The translations under genes were made by a program, and so were the position numbers. 38,436 nt of DNA from Candidatus Enterococcus stercoripullorum (GTDB lineage Bacteria > Bacillota > Bacilli > Lactobacillales > Enterococcaceae): contig DWVH01000005.1 of NCBI GenBank assembly GCA_019120335.1, positions 1-38,436 of the forward strand, read 5' to 3'. The stretch's first letter is position 1. Every line of letters starts with the position of its first letter. Below, in pieces: positions 15,307-23,164 of the stretch. Below the pieces are notes generated by a model. The model was not told the origin of the DNA. It saw nothing but the letters and a program-made list of their open reading frames with translations, and did not search any database.

Positions 15307-16488
15307 ATGGACCAACAAACATTTATTCATGAATATGCCAGAGAAAGAAAAAAAACCAATTCCTTAAAATGGGATGCCCTTGAAGAACGATTTGGCGATG
15401 CGGATTTATTGCCTTTATGGGTAGCGGATATGGAATTTGCGACACCTAAAGCAGTAACGGACGCTTTGACGAAACGAATTGCCCATGGTATTTTTGGTTA
15501 TTCCGGTGTCGATAAGGAGTACTTCAATACTTATTTAGGTTGGCAAGCACGCCATGAAAATACCCCTTTTAAAGAAGAATGGCTACAATTTTCAACAGGA
15601 GTCGTACAAGCAATTTATGATTTAGTCGATTGTTTTACCGAAAAAGGAGAAGCTGTGATGATTCAACGTCCAGTATACTATCCTTTTAGTAATGCCATCA
15701 AAGACAAACAACGTAAATTAATCAATAGTCCACTGAAAAATGTAGATGGACATTATGAAATGGATTTAGCTGATTTTGAGGCCAAAGTAGTTGCAGAAAA
15801 AGTGAAATTATTTATTCTATGTTCCCCACATAATCCTGTAGGTCGTGTATGGCGTGAAGAAGAATTAGCGGCTGTATTAACCATTTGTCAAAAACATGGG
15901 GTATTAGTGATTGCCGATGAAATTCATAGTGATTTTATGATGCCTGGACAAACCTTTACTTCAGTTATTTCCGTGAATGAAGGAGCCTTTTTAGATCATC
16001 TCATTGTATTAAATGCGCCTTCTAAGACATTCAATTTAGCGAGTCTATTAAATTCACATATCTGGATTCCAAATGAAGCATTACGTAAACAATATCGTGC
16101 TTATGCCAAAGTAAATCGCCAAACAGAATCTAGCTTAATTGGCCAAGTGGCAGCCCAAGCAGCGTATGCAAATGGTGATGAATGGTTAGCAGCACTGATT
16201 GATGTCATTTACCATAATTATCAATATATCAAAACAAACCTTGAAGCAGCCGTGCCAAGTGTAAAAGTAGGCGAGTTACAAGGAACTTATCTATTGTGGA
16301 TTGATTTATCACAAGCATTAAACGGTCGTACTACTAAAGAAGTGGTTCAAGATCAAGCAAAGTTAGCTGTTGATTTTGGGGATTGGTTTGCCCATGATGC
16401 CAAAGATTTTATTCGCTTTAATTTGGCAACGACACCCGCAAATATCAAACAAGCGCTAGATCAATTAATCGCAGCATTGAAACAATAA
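15307..16488 (+). CDS. patB: PatB/MalY-type cystathionine beta-lyase (PLP aminotransferase fold)
   Basis: A 393-residue fold-type I PLP enzyme. LPLWVADMEFATPKAV at the N-terminus, CSPHNPVGRVW, VIADEIHSDF and APSKTFNLA, with the PLP-binding Lys240, are typical of the MalY/PatB branch that splits C-S bonds in cystathionine or cysteine conjugates, giving homocysteine or a thiol plus pyruvate and ammonia. The start at ATG 15307 has CGGAGTG before it; the longer upstream frame includes promoter and terminator DNA. A 14-base gap separates it from the next trans-sulfuration enzyme, which supports a role in methionine/cysteine interconversion. Confidence 0.85.
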   Translation: MDQQTFIHEYARERKKTNSLKWDALEERFGDADLLPLWVADMEFATPKAVTDALTKRIAHGIFGYSGVDKEYFNTYLGWQARHENTPFKEEWLQFSTGVVQAIYDLVDCFTEKGEAVMIQRPVYYPFSNAIKDKQRKLINSPLKNVDGHYEMDLADFEAKVVAEKVKLFILCSPHNPVGRVWREEELAAVLTICQKHGVLVIADEIHSDFMMPGQTFTSVISVNEGAFLDHLIVLNAPSKTFNLASLLNSHIWIPNEALRKQYRAYAKVNRQTESSLIGQVAAQAAYANGDEWLAALIDVIYHNYQYIKTNLEAAVPSVKVGELQGTYLLWIDLSQALNGRTTKEVVQDQAKLAVDFGDWFAHDAKDFIRFNLATTPANIKQALDQLIAALKQ

Positions 16489-16502
16489 AAAGGACAGGGG
16501 TA

Positions 16503-17612
16503 ATGACAACTATGGGAAAAAATATTGAAACATTTTTAGCACAATTAGGTAATCGTGTAGACGAGCAAACTGGGGCTGTCAGTGCACCGATACATTTATC
16601 AACGACTTACTCTCATCCAAAATTCGGTCATAGTACGGGCTTTGATTATACTAGAACCAAAAATCCTACCCGAGCTATTTTAGAAGAAGGATTAGCCAAG
16701 TTAGAGGAAGGAGCCCAAGCGATTGTTACTTCATCCGGTATGAGTGCCATTCAATTGGTTTTCCAACTTTTTCCAGCAGGGAGCTCATTTTTAGTTTCGC
16801 GTGACCTCTATGGTGGCTCGTATCGCTATTTTAAAGAAATTGAACGTCAAGGCATTGCAAAGTTTCTTTACTTTGATACTGAGGAAGAATTAGCAGCGCA
16901 AATCACCGAGAATATTAGTGCCGTCTTTATCGAAACACCAACCAATCCTTTAATGCGTGAAGTAAGTATCAAGCGTGTGGCTGAGATTGCTAAGTCAAAA
17001 GGGGCATTAACCATTGTCGATAATACTTTTTTAACGCCTTTACGTCAAAAGCCATTAACGCAAGGAGCGGATTTAGTCGTACATTCAGCAACTAAATTCT
17101 TAGCTGGGCATAACGATATCTTAGCGGGTGTGGTGGTCGCCAAAACGCAAGAACTCGGAGAACGTTTATTATATTTGGCTAATACAACCGGTCCGACTTT
17201 AGCTGCATTTGATTGTTGGTTATTTATCCGCAGTTTGAAAACCTTACCTTTACGCTTTAATCAACAAGAAAAGAATGCTAAAATAGTAGTCGAAGCTTTG
17301 AAAAATCATCCTGCAGTCAAAGAAGTCTTTTATCCAGGTGTGGGCGCAATGGTGAGTTTTAAAATCACTGATGAAAGTAAAGTCGGTCCGTTTTTAGAGC
17401 ATCTAAAATTATTTACTTATGCGGAAAGTTTAGGTGGGGTAGAGAGTCTGATCACTTATCCAACGACGCAAACCCATGCGGACATTCCTGAAGCAGAACG
17501 TCTTGCTTATGGTTTAACGCCAGACTTATTGCGTTTATCAATTGGGATTGAAGATGCCCATGATTTAGCAGCTGATTTAATACATGGTTTAAGTATAGTG
17601 ACGAGGAAGTGA
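16503..17612 (+). CDS. metB: Cystathionine gamma-synthase/lyase family PLP enzyme
   Basis: A 369-residue member of the Cys/Met metabolism PLP family. SAPIHLSTTYSHP, FDYTRTKNPTRAILE, the glycine-rich SSGMSAIQL, VDNTFLTP and HSATKFLAGHNDILAG, with PLP-binding Lys198, place it with MetB/MetI-type gamma-synthases, which join cysteine and an activated homoserine, although MetC-type lyases look very similar. The ATG has AAGG 9-10 bases upstream. The stop codon overlaps the next frame's potential start, so the three genes of this unit are tightly packed. Confidence 0.85.
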   Translation: MTTMGKNIETFLAQLGNRVDEQTGAVSAPIHLSTTYSHPKFGHSTGFDYTRTKNPTRAILEEGLAKLEEGAQAIVTSSGMSAIQLVFQLFPAGSSFLVSRDLYGGSYRYFKEIERQGIAKFLYFDTEEELAAQITENISAVFIETPTNPLMREVSIKRVAEIAKSKGALTIVDNTFLTPLRQKPLTQGADLVVHSATKFLAGHNDILAGVVVAKTQELGERLLYLANTTGPTLAAFDCWLFIRSLKTLPLRFNQQEKNAKIVVEALKNHPAVKEVFYPGVGAMVSFKITDESKVGPFLEHLKLFTYAESLGGVESLITYPTTQTHADIPEAERLAYGLTPDLLRLSIGIEDAHDLAADLIHGLSIVTRK

Positions 17613-17614
17613 TT

Positions 17615-18364
17615 ATGGTGAATCAAACCATTGAACATCAATTGAAACATCGAAGTATCCGTAAATTTAAAGCAGCAAATCTTTCAGATGAACAAATCAA
17701 GACTTTACTAGAAGTTGCGCGTCAAACATCGACAAGTAATTTCTTCCAACAATTTAGTGTACTGCATATCACGGATGAGACCAAGCGTGAACAAATTCGT
17801 CATATCAGCAAACAACCGTATGTCGGCTTAAATGGCGAATTATTTATCTTTATTGCGGATCTATATCGTAATCAACAAATTCGCTTGCAAAAAGGTGAGG
17901 ATGATGGTCGCTTGCATTCCACTGATGTCTTTTTCCAAGCGATGCAAGATGCGACTTTAGCTATTCAAAATATGATGAATGCAGTCGAAAGTATGGGGCT
18001 TGGTGCAGTACTTTTAGGTAGTATCAATAATCAACCAAAAGAGCTAATTAAAGTGTTGGATTTACCTAAAATGACCTATCCAGTATTAGGGATTCAAGTA
18101 GGGATTCCTGATCAAGAACCACAATTAAAACCAAGATTACCATTAGATAAAATCGTATTTGAAAATGAATATCCTAAAGACTTTAAATTAAGTGACTTAA
18201 AAGAATATGATGAAGTCGTGCAAACTTACTATGATTTACGAAATGCGAACCAAAGAATTGATTCCTTTACCAATCAAATCGCTGGTAGCAAATTGCAAGA
18301 AAGCATTATAGGCCGCGATGATATCATGGAAGTCTTACACAGCCAAGGACTATGTTGGAGATAA
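17615..18364 (+). CDS. NADPH-dependent flavin oxidoreductase (NfsA/FRP nitroreductase family)
   Basis: A 249-residue FMN-binding nitroreductase-fold protein. IEHQLKHRSIRKFK at the N-terminus (HRSIRKF binds FMN phosphate), ARQTSTSNFFQQFSVLHI, MGLGAVLLGSINNQP and GIQVGIPDQEPQLKPRLP are characteristic of the NfsA/Frp subgroup using NADPH. It may supply reduced flavin or reduce quinones and disulfide-like substrates. ATG 17615 lies 5 bases after GAGGAAG. It is the last gene of the sulfur amino acid unit, with 2 bases from the previous stop. Confidence 0.85.
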   Translation: MVNQTIEHQLKHRSIRKFKAANLSDEQIKTLLEVARQTSTSNFFQQFSVLHITDETKREQIRHISKQPYVGLNGELFIFIADLYRNQQIRLQKGEDDGRLHSTDVFFQAMQDATLAIQNMMNAVESMGLGAVLLGSINNQPKELIKVLDLPKMTYPVLGIQVGIPDQEPQLKPRLPLDKIVFENEYPKDFKLSDLKEYDEVVQTYYDLRNANQRIDSFTNQIAGSKLQESIIGRDDIMEVLHSQGLCWR

Positions 18365-18368
18365 AAAG

Positions 18369-18497
18369 GATGTGAGGCAGCTTGCTTAGACATGAAGAAA
18401 TTCGTGTGCTTACCTGCCGCTGAGAAAATCGGATGAAAGAAGATTTTCTCAAGCGGTAGGGCGAATTTCGCAATGTCTAGCTGCCGAACATAGATTA
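18369..18497 (+). repeat. Modular palindromic repeat, type B, copy 1 of cluster
   Basis: GAGGCAGCT near the left end and AGCTGCC (18479-18485) form outer arms; TAGACAT/ATGTCTA and GAAATTCG/CGAATTTC pair inside them, and GAGAAAATC/GATTTTCTC forms the centre. It directly follows the flavin oxidoreductase gene. Confidence 0.8.
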
Positions 18498-18499
18498 AA

Positions 18500-18663
18500 A
18501 GGATGTGAGAAGGGTCGATTAGCTACAAGCAAAAGGTTATCAATCAACTTGGTCAAATACGAGAAAATTCATGTGTTACCTACTGCTGAGAAAATCGGAT
18601 GAAAGGAGATTTTCTCAAGCGGGAGGGCGAATTTCACAATGTCTAGCTGCCGAACACAGATTA
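18500..18663 (+). repeat. Modular palindromic repeat, type B, mosaic copy
   Basis: The left end (GTGAGAAGGGTCGATTAGCTAC) matches the type-A copy at 12.0 kb, while the centre (GAAAATC/GATTTTC) and right end (CTAGCTGCCGAACA) match type B. The outer arms of this copy therefore do not pair, as expected of a recombinant between two units. Confidence 0.75.
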
Positions 18664-18833
18664 AAAAGGTTGTAAATCGACTTGGACAGCTACGAGCGGA
18701 TAAGGTCTGTCCAACACGTCGGGAAAGTCCAAAAAGTAAAGACTTTCCCAGACGGGGTGGCTTATACGCCGAAGTAGCTAGTCGATTTACACCGTCAAAA
18801 AAGGTTGTAAATCGACTTGGACAGCTACGAGCA
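18664..18833 (+). repeat. Modular palindromic repeat, type A, plus extra left arm
   Basis: GTAAATCGACT (18672-18682) pairs with AGTCGATTTAC (18780-18790). AGCTAC pairs with GTAGCT, and the centre is GTCGGGAAAGTC with GACTTTCCCAGAC (18718-18753). After ACACCGTCAAAAAAGG a second left arm begins and stops at 18833. The two open frames across it are by-products of the palindrome. Confidence 0.85.
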
Positions 18834-18834
18834 T

Positions 18835-18879
18835 AAAAAAAGTCAGTCATCTCTGTATTGTGAGAGGACTGACTTTTTG
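18835..18879. terminator. Bidirectional terminator at the dmkB end
   Basis: AAAAGTCAGTC (18838-18848) pairs with GACTGACTTTT (18867-18877), with A- and T-runs on the outer sides, so it can end dmkB and any rightward transcript through the repeats. Confidence 0.85.
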
Positions 18880-18880
18880 T

Positions 18881-19867
18881 TTAATTTTCACGAGTTAAAA
18901 TAGCCTTAGTTAGACGCGCTAAATTTTCTTTGGTTTGTACTTGATTATCAGGTAGTTTTGCAATACCTTTTAGTGCTTTATCGGTATATTTAGCGGCCAA
19001 AACTTGAGCTTTTTGAATAGCGCTTGTTTGATGAACAATATCAAAAACTGTTTGGGCATCTTCATGCGACATATTTTCTTTTTTACTTAAATAAGGTAAT
19101 AGTGCTTGTTTATTCTCCATTAAAGCATAGATTAGAGGCAAGGAATAAACACCTTGACGCACATCTTCCAAGACTGGTTTGCCAATACCTTCAGGCGTTT
19201 TCGTATAGTCTAAAATATCATCAATAATTTGGAAAGCTAAGCCAATATTTAGCCCAATTTCGCCACATTTTTTGCTGAAAGCTTCACTACAACCACTTTC
19301 TAAAGCACCAATTCCACAGCTTAGGGCAAAAAGTTCAGCCGTTTTTCCAGAAATATTTTCTAAATAATCATCAATCGTGACATCAATTTGATAGCGATCA
19401 TTCATTTGACCTAATTCACCATCAAGTATTTTTTCCATACTGCGCGAATTTAACTGTAAACTACGCATGGATTGGGTATAGTCAGCTAATAATTTAAAAC
19501 AACTGATAAGAAGATAATCCCCAGCATAAACAGCAGTCGAATTATCAAATTGTTTGCGAATAGTAGGCAGTTTGCGACGAATATCGGCTTCATCAATAAT
19601 ATCGTCATGGATGAGAGTCGCAGTATGTAGCATTTCGATGGCTGCAGCAAGACAAATGGCTTTTTTACGGTCTTGTTCTTCCCCAAATTGTGAAAAAAGT
19701 AGTTGATAAGCCGGTCTCAACAGTTTACCGCCAGAATGAATCATATCTAATACTGCTTTTTCGACAGCTTTATTTTTTAATTTCACGGATTGTTCCATCA
19801 GTTCAATGGTCTGATTTAATTCAGGAACTAATTGTGGATAATTTTGCCACATGGGATGTAATTTCAT
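18881..19867 (-). CDS. dmkB: Polyprenyl (heptaprenyl-type) diphosphate synthase of the EET locus
   Basis: A 328-residue all-alpha trans-prenyltransferase. The first Asp-rich motif is LIHDDIIDEADIRR (after residue 85) and the second QIIDDILDYTKTPEG (near residue 215); both bind Mg-diphosphate. It extends farnesyl diphosphate with isopentenyl units to make the quinone side chain; chain length cannot be read safely. It starts directly after the eetB stop (no gap) and is the last gene of the ndh2-eetA-eetB-dmkB array. In Listeria the equivalent DmkB makes the tail of the dedicated EET demethylmenaquinone. Confidence 0.88.
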   Translation of the reverse strand: MKLHPMWQNYPQLVPELNQTIELMEQSVKLKNKAVEKAVLDMIHSGGKLLRPAYQLLFSQFGEEQDRKKAICLAAAIEMLHTATLIHDDIIDEADIRRKLPTIRKQFDNSTAVYAGDYLLISCFKLLADYTQSMRSLQLNSRSMEKILDGELGQMNDRYQIDVTIDDYLENISGKTAELFALSCGIGALESGCSEAFSKKCGEIGLNIGLAFQIIDDILDYTKTPEGIGKPVLEDVRQGVYSLPLIYALMENKQALLPYLSKKENMSHEDAQTVFDIVHQTSAIQKAQVLAAKYTDKALKGIAKLPDNQVQTKENLARLTKAILTREN

Positions 19868-20449
19868 CTAAATCAAATCCTTTCCAATTAATTGACTTGA
19901 CCAATTTTGTTGTGTTTGTCGATCGCGTTCCATCTGAAATCTTTGCAAGGTCCGCACGTGCATAAATAAATAATTGGCACAGACACCAATGGCAATCCCT
20001 GAAAGAATCCCTAAAAAGGAAAGCATTGGTAAATAGAGCATGACGGTCCATGATTGTGCAATAAGGGAGGCCATCACGAGTTGGCCCACATTATGCATAA
20101 AGCCTCCTGTGGCGCTAATCCCAATAATGCTGACTCTCTTTGGTCCAAGAGATTTGACAAGCATCATGCCGATATAGCTGAGTACCGCTCCAGAAAAACT
20201 ATATAGAAAAGTCGAAACCGTACCACCAAGTAAGGTTGATAAGCAAAGTCTCAAGCCAATCAGCGTGATAGTTTCGCGCTTGGATAAGGTAAAAATGGCG
20301 ATAATCGTAATTAGATTGGCTAGCCCCATTTTCGCTCCTGGTGCAAAACCAAAAGGATAGGGAATCATATTTTCAATTAGTCCAATCACTAAAGCTTGAG
20401 CCACAAGTAAAGAGATATAGACCATCGTTTTTAGTTTTGATTGTACCAT
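19868..20449 (-). CDS. eetB: EetB membrane protein (Gx transporter/HepI-like)
   Basis: A 193-residue membrane protein with about five hydrophobic segments. IENMIPYPFGFAPGAKMGLANLI is split here as IENMIPYPFGFAPGAK and MGLANLITI; these plus SGAVLSYIGMM and GGFMHNVGQL define the family formerly called heptaprenyl diphosphate synthase component I and now Gx transporter or EetB. With EetA it is thought to link the membrane quinone pool to extracellular flavoproteins, and its fold is like ECF S-components. It lies 12 bases after eetA and abuts dmkB. Confidence 0.9.
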   Translation of the reverse strand: MVQSKLKTMVYISLLVAQALVIGLIENMIPYPFGFAPGAKMGLANLITIIAIFTLSKRETITLIGLRLCLSTLLGGTVSTFLYSFSGAVLSYIGMMLVKSLGPKRVSIIGISATGGFMHNVGQLVMASLIAQSWTVMLYLPMLSFLGILSGIAIGVCANYLFMHVRTLQRFQMERDRQTQQNWSSQLIGKDLI

Positions 20450-20461
20450 AAGTAAAAGCAG

Positions 20462-20881
20462 CTAATAAATGACGCTACCAGATTCACTCCCATCTGAGGA
20501 CTGGATTTCGATGACTAATTTATGAGGTAAACAGACGATGGTTTCCCCCGGTTTTTTAATCCAGCCACGCTTAACACAGATTTGATCGCCGCAATTGGCT
20601 TCTTTCATCCGTATTTGATTACGATTCACTTCAATAATATTATAATCTCCATCCTTATCTTCATAACGATAGGTGTAGTGTTGTCCATTTTCACTTAAAT
20701 CAAAAGTCTTGACTTGTTTTCCATCTACTTTGACGATGGCTTGATAGGTAACTTCATTGATTTTAGCTTGATAGATACTAAAAATGAGAATCGGAATAAA
20801 AGAGAGAATCACCAAACTAATAAGGATGATAAAATCCCAACGCTTCATGCGACTCTTTTTAAAAAATGTTTTGAAATCCAC
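20462..20881 (-). CDS. eetA: EetA, NusG-domain-II extracellular protein
   Basis: A 139-residue protein with one N-terminal membrane segment (WDFIILISLVILSFIPILIF) and a C-terminal external NusG-II domain: VDGKQVKTFDL, the Cys pair in EANCGDQICVKRGWI, and ETIVCLPHKLVIEI. These three Cys are usual in this domain. EetA works with EetB in flavin-based electron transfer. The start is a GTG, 8 bases after GGAGAT. Two hairpins separate it from ndh2, suggesting separate control of the two halves of the transcript. Confidence 0.9.
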   Translation of the reverse strand: MDFKTFFKKSRMKRWDFIILISLVILSFIPILIFSIYQAKINEVTYQAIVKVDGKQVKTFDLSENGQHYTYRYEDKDGDYNIIEVNRNQIRMKEANCGDQICVKRGWIKKPGETIVCLPHKLVIEIQSSDGSESGSVIY

Positions 20882-20900
20882 AAAATATCTCCTTTAATCA

Positions 20901-20946
20901 TCTGTTTAATAGGCGAACTAAGCATTTAATTCGTCTATTAAACAGA
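20901..20946 (-). repeat. Inverted repeat just upstream of eetA ribosome site
   Basis: TCTGTTTAATAG (20901-20912) pairs with CTATTAAACAGA (20935-20946) and the pairing continues inward for seven more positions with two mismatches, leaving an 8-base loop. In the leftward RNA the hairpin ends about 10 bases before the GGAG of eetA. Confidence 0.7.
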
Positions 20947-20947
20947 A

Positions 20948-20978
20948 GGAAAACTGAAACAGCTTGTCTCAGTTTTCC
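20948..20978 (-). terminator. Hairpin between ndh2 and eetA, possible partial terminator
   Basis: GGAAAACTGA (20948-20957) and TCAGTTTTCC (20969-20978) form a 10-bp stem with an 11-base loop. In the leftward RNA it is followed by CUUCUGUUU rather than a solid U-run, so termination may be incomplete. Confidence 0.5.
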
Positions 20979-21001
20979 TAAAAAGATTTATCTTTTAGTG
21001 C

Positions 21002-22948
21002 TTAGTATCTCGATTTGACATCGCCATACCACCAGTGCCCTAGTTTACGTTGTAACCAAGGAACTACCCAGTGATCAAGACCAAAGGCACGACCAGAACC
21101 GTTCATCAAGGCAATAGCAACTGGAATAAACCAAATATTTACCCAGAAGAACATACCTGATAGACAGAAGGCCACGACTAAGGCTACGGTTGTCGCGCTT
21201 GCTAACCAAGTGAATAGACCAACGATTAAGGCTAAAGCAATACCAATTTCCACAATTGTCATGAATTTTTGGAAGAATAAAGCAACTTCTTTATTAGGCA
21301 TCATAAATTTCATGATACTTTCGAACCATTTTGGCATGTGATCTAACACTTGCATTGGTTGTTCGCCGTAAGCATAACTAAATCCAAAGTGAGCAGCTTG
21401 AGTCGCAGCTTCACCACCACCGCTTGCAGCAGCGCCACTAGCAGCACTTGTCACTTCAGCAGCACCAGATCCTCCTGCAGCAGCTGAGGCACCAGTTGTT
21501 GCAGCTTGTTCTTGCAACCATGGGAATGGGAAGACAATGTGATCAGTAAACCATGAACCTTCACCAAACCATGTACTTGGTTGGAATAAATGACCATTAT
21601 CACCTAAGACTTTCTTCATAGATTCGATTAACCACATGAATCCGTAGAAGATACGTAATGGTACGCTCCATAAAACATTACCATAACGTGATGAGTGACC
21701 ACGCATAATATTTCTTTCATCCTTGATATGGAAGAATTCATGCATGATATATTGGAACATGTAATATCCAGAACGAATATCAAAGAAGTATTTCAAGTTC
21801 ACAACGTGTTTCATAAACATTGCAAAGAAACCGGATAATTTGATTTTACCAAATAGGTTAGCTACCCCATAACGAGAACCGATTGAAACCATGAAACCTT
21901 GGTAGTTACTCTTGAATGGGTGTTTTTCGCCACCTTTAATAGATGCGATAACATTTTCTGCCGCACAGTGCGCAGTTTGTTCAGCTGCTTGTACGATTTG
22001 AGGTGTTGGTTTACCCGGAGTTTCTTCATAGTATACTAAGTCACCGATAATATAGATGTTTTTATCTTCGTAGCCTTTTGCTTGCATGTATTGGTTTGCT
22101 ACTAAACGGTTGGCACGCGCTTTTTCAATACCGAAGTCAGCTGCATCAGAAGTCGCTTTAACTCCAGCAGTCCAGATTAAAGTATATGTTGGAATAGTGC
22201 TACCATCTTTTAAGACGATATGATCTTTAGCTACTTCAACGATTGGTGACTCAGTTAAGATTTCAACACCATGTTTTTTCATGTAGCGTTCAGCCTTAGC
22301 TGCACCACCACGGTCTAACATGTTTAAGATAGTTGGCATTGCTTCAACAACTTTAAGTGTGAAATCATCTTTGCTTAACTTGAAGTCTTTAGCTAAACGA
22401 TCACGCCAGTCCATTAATTCACCGACCATTTCAATACCGGTAAAACCAGAACCACAGACTACGAAAGTTAACATTGCTTTACGTTTCTCAGCATCTGGTT
22501 CAATAGCAGCTTTTTCAACAATGTCTTCAATGTGTTTTCTGATCTTCAAAGCATCTTCAAATGACCAAAGTGTAAAACCGTTTTCTTTAACACCAGGTGT
22601 ACCAAAGTCGTTTGGTTCGCCACCCATACCGATGATTAAGTGGTCAAATGGATATTCACCCATTTTTGTTTGAACAACCTTGTTTTCCTTGTCGATACCA
22701 GTAACAGTGTCTGTCACAATTTCAACATTTTTGTTGTGGCAGAATAAACGTTGTAGGTCGTATTGGATAGCTGTAGGTTCTACACGACCACCAGCCACTT
22801 CATGCAATTCAGTCATCATTGTATGGTAAGAATGACGATCGATTAAAGTGATTTGTGTGTCTGTACCTTTTAGCTTTTTAGATAAAAGTTTTGTAGCAGC
22901 TACACCAGAATAACCGGCACCTATAACAATTACTTTTTCTTTTGCCAT
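21002..22948 (-). CDS. ndh2: Type II NADH dehydrogenase of the EET pathway with C-terminal DoxX-like domain
   Basis: A 648-residue membrane flavoenzyme. Residues 1-400 are a two-dinucleotide-fold NADH:quinone oxidoreductase: VIVIGAGYSGVAATKLL binds FAD, VVCGSGFTGIEMVGEL binds NADH, and NIYIIGDLVYYEETPGKPTP is the second FAD contact. Residues 482-518 are an Ala/Gly/Ser-rich linker, and the rest has about four membrane segments of DoxX type, as in Listeria Ndh2 and enterococcal Ndh3. It moves electrons from NADH to the EET quinone. The ATG has AGGAGCG upstream. It is divergent from pplA. Confidence 0.93.
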   Translation of the reverse strand: MAKEKVIVIGAGYSGVAATKLLSKKLKGTDTQITLIDRHSYHTMMTELHEVAGGRVEPTAIQYDLQRLFCHNKNVEIVTDTVTGIDKENKVVQTKMGEYPFDHLIIGMGGEPNDFGTPGVKENGFTLWSFEDALKIRKHIEDIVEKAAIEPDAEKRKAMLTFVVCGSGFTGIEMVGELMDWRDRLAKDFKLSKDDFTLKVVEAMPTILNMLDRGGAAKAERYMKKHGVEILTESPIVEVAKDHIVLKDGSTIPTYTLIWTAGVKATSDAADFGIEKARANRLVANQYMQAKGYEDKNIYIIGDLVYYEETPGKPTPQIVQAAEQTAHCAAENVIASIKGGEKHPFKSNYQGFMVSIGSRYGVANLFGKIKLSGFFAMFMKHVVNLKYFFDIRSGYYMFQYIMHEFFHIKDERNIMRGHSSRYGNVLWSVPLRIFYGFMWLIESMKKVLGDNGHLFQPSTWFGEGSWFTDHIVFPFPWLQEQAATTGASAAAGGSGAAEVTSAASGAAASGGGEAATQAAHFGFSYAYGEQPMQVLDHMPKWFESIMKFMMPNKEVALFFQKFMTIVEIGIALALIVGLFTWLASATTVALVVAFCLSGMFFWVNIWFIPVAIALMNGSGRAFGLDHWVVPWLQRKLGHWWYGDVKSRY

Positions 22949-23007
22949 AAGTAAATTCGCTCCTTGAATAATAAATAGTATAAATTGATCATTGCATAAT
23001 CTACTAC

Positions 23008-23036
23008 ATTATATAAGAATTTATAAAATTTGTCTA
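23008..23036 (-). promoter_or_regulatory. ndh2 promoter
   Basis: On the minus strand TAGACA (23031-23036), a 17-base spacer and consensus TATAAT (23008-23013), about 60 bases before the ndh2 ATG. Confidence 0.7.
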
Positions 23037-23050
23037 ACTTCTGAACTGTT

Positions 23051-23092
23051 TTTTCACAGATTTTGAATAAGACGATTAGAATTCTGTGAAAA
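23051..23092. promoter_or_regulatory. Inverted repeat upstream of ndh2 promoter
   Basis: TTTTCACAGA (23051-23060) and TCTGTGAAAA (23083-23092) are perfectly complementary with 22 bases between. The near arm lies 15 bases upstream of the ndh2 -35 box, a position suited to an activator or an upstream operator. Confidence 0.5.
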
Positions 23093-23126
23093 GTAAAAGA
23101 ATTTGGAAAAATAGCAATGATAGCGG

Positions 23127-23154
23127 TTGACAAATTCGATTAATGTTATAGAAT
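23127..23154 (+). promoter_or_regulatory. pplA promoter
   Basis: Consensus TTGACA (23127-23132), a 16-base spacer and TAGAAT (23149-23154), 64 bases before the pplA ATG. Confidence 0.65.
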
Positions 23155-23164
23155 AAGAGTGTAA

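Noticed and set aside
18569-18850. Overlapping open frames of 93 and 65 codons on opposite strands
   Set aside because: Both lie within the repeat cluster and contain its duplicated arms (RFTTF repeated on one strand, VVNRLGQLRA on the other), so they reflect the palindromes.
19690-19965. Plus-strand frame of 91 codons across the dmkB/eetB junction
   Set aside because: It is antisense to two well-supported genes and lacks a ribosome site and any known domain.
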